Made by a program: the position numbers and the translations under genes. DNA of 64,000 nt from the NCBI RefSeq assembly GCF_001436375.1, contig NZ_AZGA01000088.1, positions 37,464 through 101,463 on the forward strand. Reading direction: 5' to 3'. The notes beneath the pieces are model-generated. The model was not told the origin of the DNA. It saw nothing but the letters and a program-made list of their open reading frames with translations, and searched no databases. This document shows positions 62,093-64,000 of this stretch, piece by piece (position 1 is the stretch's first letter; every line of letters begins with the position of its first letter). The DNA is from Agrilactobacillus composti DSM 18527 = JCM 14202 (GTDB taxonomy: Bacteria > Bacillota > Bacilli > Lactobacillales > Lactobacillaceae).

Positions 62093-62118
62093 TTTTGAAT
62101 CGACATAACTTAACAAAC

Positions 62119-62148
62119 GCTGCCCGCCTATTTAGCGGGCTATTTTTT
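62119..62148 (+). terminator. Expression-platform terminator of the TPP riboswitch
   Basis: GCCCGC (62122-62127) pairs with GCGGGC (62135-62140), followed by TATTTTTTT. Confidence 0.88.
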
Positions 62149-62226
62149 TAAAGTTTTTGCCATATTTCAACCAGCCGAATACCCCCAGGACAACTAAAAT
62201 GAAGCTTATTATGGGAGGTTGTTGAA

Positions 62227-62769
62227 ATGTTACAAGCACAACACGATCGGATTCAACGGCTTATTTTGCTCTCATTCATGATTGCCCTAGACGTGGTATT
62301 ATCGCCGTTGTTACGGATCGAAGGCATGGCACCCATGTCCAGTGTGATGAACGTGATTGCCGCGGTCTTGATGGGACCGGTTTATGCCACCTTAATGGCC
62401 TTGGTGTGCGCCATTATCCGTATGACCATGCTGGGAATTCCGCCATTGGCTTTAACCGGGGCCTTTTTCGGGGCCTTGTTAGCGGGGCTCTTGTATAAAT
62501 TGGGTGGCAAAGTCGGTTATGCCATGTTGGGAGAATTCATTGGGACCGGGATCATTGGGTCCTTGATTTCTTTTCCGGTAATGGTTTGGTTTACCGGCTC
62601 TAATATCGGCCTTTGGTGGTTTGTTTATACCCCTAAGTTTATGGGGGCTTCTATTGGTGGGGGTATCGTAGCTTATTTGATCTTAGTAAGATTGCAACAA
62701 ACCAGTATCTTCAAACGGCTAAAAATTGTAATGTGGGGTGGTCTGCTTGGCAACAAGAAACGTGCTTGA
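62227..62769 (+). CDS. thiW: ThiW, thiazole-specific ECF transporter S component
   Basis: A 180-residue membrane protein with about five to six helices. MAPMSSVMNVIAAVLMGPVYATLMALVCAIIRM and GTPPLA-like MLGIPPLALTGAFFGALLAGLLYKLGGKVGYAMLGEFIGTGIIG are ThiW landmarks. It takes up hydroxyethylthiazole by joining the housekeeping ECF module encoded elsewhere. GGGAGG precedes the ATG at 62227. TPP riboswitch-controlled. The thiazole kinase gene overlaps its end by 23 bases. Confidence 0.93.
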   Translation: MLQAQHDRIQRLILLSFMIALDVVLSPLLRIEGMAPMSSVMNVIAAVLMGPVYATLMALVCAIIRMTMLGIPPLALTGAFFGALLAGLLYKLGGKVGYAMLGEFIGTGIIGSLISFPVMVWFTGSNIGLWWFVYTPKFMGASIGGGIVAYLILVRLQQTSIFKRLKIVMWGGLLGNKKRA

Positions 62770-63604
62770 TGATTTTACCGAGGTCTTAAAAACGGCTTTG
62801 CCGTTAAAACAAGCGCCCCTGGTCCATTGTCTCACCAATGCGGTGACCATTGAGACCATGGCTAACGCCCTCTTATATATTGGCGCCCAGCCCATCATGG
62901 CGGATTATCCCCCGGAGTTTGAAGATGTGTGCCGCATCACGGATAGTTTATTGCTTAATTTAGGCCATTTAGGCCCTGGTGCCGGCAATGTTCTGGCGCC
63001 CGCCAGTCATTATGCCCATCAAGTTCAAAAGCCCACCCTGGTGGATATAGTGGGGATTTCAGCGACTCAAACCCGCTATGATTTAGCGCAGAAATTGTTT
63101 CTGGACCAGCCAGCGGTCTTAAAGGGCAATATTTCTGAATTGCGGGCCTTTACCGATCTTCCAAGCCACGGTCGAGGGGTGGATGGTAGTGCCTTAGATC
63201 AAGGGGACGCCAATTTGATTGAATTAGCTAAAGCCTTGTGTTTAAAGGCTAAAGCTGACTCCACCACTACCTTCATGGCCACGGGGCCGGTGGATTTGAT
63301 CGTCAATGGCAACCAGGCCCTGGTTTTGGAAAATGGCGTGGCCCAATTAGACCGCTTCACTGGTACCGGGGATGTGGTGGGCGCTTTGACCGCCGCTTTA
63401 TTAGGGGTCGGCTTAAATGGTTGGCAGGCCAGCGTCTGTGCCATTACTTACTTTAACTTATGTGGGGAACAAGCTTTGCATCAATTAACCCCGCCCTTTG
63501 GGGAAGCGACTTTTCGCCTAGCGACCTTAGACCAATTGTCCTTATTGATGACCCAGCCAACCTGGTACCAACAACTCAAAGGCCATTTTATTGAGATAGC
63601 CTAA
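62747..63604 (+). CDS. thiM: Hydroxyethylthiazole kinase
   Basis: A 285-residue ribokinase-fold kinase that phosphorylates the thiazole alcohol imported by ThiW. PLVHCLTNAVTIETMANALLYIGAQPIMADYPPEFEDV, NLGHL, GNISELRAF and FTGTGDVVGALTAALLG are the family motifs. The last has Asp where many ThiM proteins have Cys (GTGC), matching the ribokinase catalytic base. The start is uncertain: TTG 62747 is spaced 5 bases from GGGGTGG; GTG 62738 overlaps that site. The remaining thi genes are not present here. Confidence 0.92.
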   Translation: MATRNVLDDFTEVLKTALPLKQAPLVHCLTNAVTIETMANALLYIGAQPIMADYPPEFEDVCRITDSLLLNLGHLGPGAGNVLAPASHYAHQVQKPTLVDIVGISATQTRYDLAQKLFLDQPAVLKGNISELRAFTDLPSHGRGVDGSALDQGDANLIELAKALCLKAKADSTTTFMATGPVDLIVNGNQALVLENGVAQLDRFTGTGDVVGALTAALLGVGLNGWQASVCAITYFNLCGEQALHQLTPPFGEATFRLATLDQLSLLMTQPTWYQQLKGHFIEIA

Positions 63605-63606
63605 TC

Positions 63607-63648
63607 AAAAAAGCTATGCACCCTTATTGCGGGCCCATAGCTTTTTTT
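63607..63648. terminator. Bidirectional terminator overlapping an MFS stop codon
   Basis: AAAAAAGCTATG pairs with CATAGCTTTTTT, with an ACCC/GGGC inner stem. The last codons and stop (63624) of the convergent MFS gene lie within the hairpin. Confidence 0.85.
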
Positions 63649-64000
63649 GTCGCCGTTTGACGGCGTTGTTGCCACAAGCGCCATGCCATGATGCCAAAGG
63701 CTACCAGGGAGATGGCCATGGCTAGTAAAAAGACGCGGCGGTAGGCGGTTAAAAATGAGCGGCCTACTTGGGGCGTGATGCGCACGACCCCGGGCAATTG
63801 AATGAACAACAACGAGGTGGCTAAACTAATTCCCGCGGTCATCCCTAAGGTTCGGGCTAAGGAACTCAGCGAACCTGCCACCCCAGCCAGGGGATTGGGG
63901 ACACTGCTCATGGTCAAGGCGTTGTTGGGGGATAAAAATAGCGACATGCCAATGCCATTGGCAATGATGGTGGGGATGATTAAAGCTAGGTTCATGGTGG
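63624..64000 (-). CDS. DHA2-type MFS exporter, C-terminal part
   Basis: The last 125 or so residues of an MFS drug:H+ antiporter of the 14-helix DHA2/EmrB type; the gene continues beyond the right edge. LFLSPNNALTMSSVPNPLAGVAGSLSSLARTLGMTAGISLATSL is the typical penultimate region of that family, followed by a last helix (VFLLAMAISLVAFGIMAW) and a basic tail. The stop lies in a shared terminator. Substrate cannot be judged. Confidence 0.85.
   Translation of the reverse strand, partial: TMNLALIIPTIIANGIGMSLFLSPNNALTMSSVPNPLAGVAGSLSSLARTLGMTAGISLATSLLFIQLPGVVRITPQVGRSFLTAYRRVFLLAMAISLVAFGIMAWRLWQQRRQTATKKAMGPQ

Noticed and set aside
1-64000. CRISPR arrays, tRNA or rRNA genes, prophage modules
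   Set aside because: I looked for evenly spaced repeats, tRNA-like cloverleaf segments, rRNA and phage structural genes, and found none; the TnpB and IscB-like genes are transposon-derived, not a CRISPR locus.

Overview
The window looks like the chromosome of a lactobacillus-type Firmicute (Lactobacillaceae; I cannot fix the genus from sequence alone). The signs are strong AGGAGG ribosome sites, many CcpA cre boxes, a CIRCE-controlled hsp20, lone cydDC, thiW/thiM behind a TPP riboswitch, GPH-type sugar permeases, and a run of pentose, hexose and deoxyhexose catabolic operons. No rRNA, tRNA, CRISPR array or prophage module was seen. About 55 protein genes are supported.

Layout. 1-1.8 kb: a transposon-derived unit. 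It has the 5' end of an IscB-like (RRXRR) gene on the minus strand, a full-length TnpB on the plus strand, and a structured 3' region that is probably its guide-RNA scaffold. 1.8-6 kb: a YczE/YitT-like membrane protein, 2-keto-3-deoxygluconate kinase, a membrane microprotein, a TSUP transporter and a SorC-type DeoR regulator. 6-10.1 kb: a complete 2-deoxyribose operon (deoC, permease, DUF4432 mutarotase-like protein, deoxyribokinase) transcribed away from that regulator. 10.3-14.7 kb: hsp20 with CIRCE, then an amino-acid ABC system (fused binding protein-permease plus ATPase) with an M20 deacylase. 14.7-20.2 kb: an MMPL exporter with its TetR, a small protein and a GPH permease. 20.4-23.5 kb: ilvD with a leader peptide and attenuator, followed by a BASS-family transporter. 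23.7-33 kb: an alpha/beta hydrolase, regulators, an MDR oxidoreductase, and an AraC/GH42 beta-galactosidase/GPH cluster.

33-58 kb is the centrepiece, an L-rhamnose plus L-fucose catabolic region. The rhamnose part has AraC regulator, MFS permease, rhaB, rhaM, rhaA, rhaD and a CitMHS-type carrier. The fucose part has fucA, DeoR, fucI, an FGGY kinase, an Rbs-type ABC importer, fucU, and a second DeoR. Each part carries one of two ~96% identical zinc alcohol dehydrogenases and one of two paralogous ~100-residue proteins of a family I do not recognise. An aldA-type lactaldehyde dehydrogenase closes the region. Both pathways yield DHAP and L-lactaldehyde; the ADHs and AldA are the likely reductive and oxidative outlets for lactaldehyde (inference). 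Cre-like sites lie in front of nearly every unit.

58-64 kb: cydDC, a small unknown protein, a TPP riboswitch with thiW-thiM, and the C-terminal end of a DHA2-type MFS exporter cut by the window edge. The deo operon and the fucose ABC genes look AT-richer than the MMPL, M20 and cyd genes, which suggests separate acquisition; this is a judgement by eye, not a calculation.
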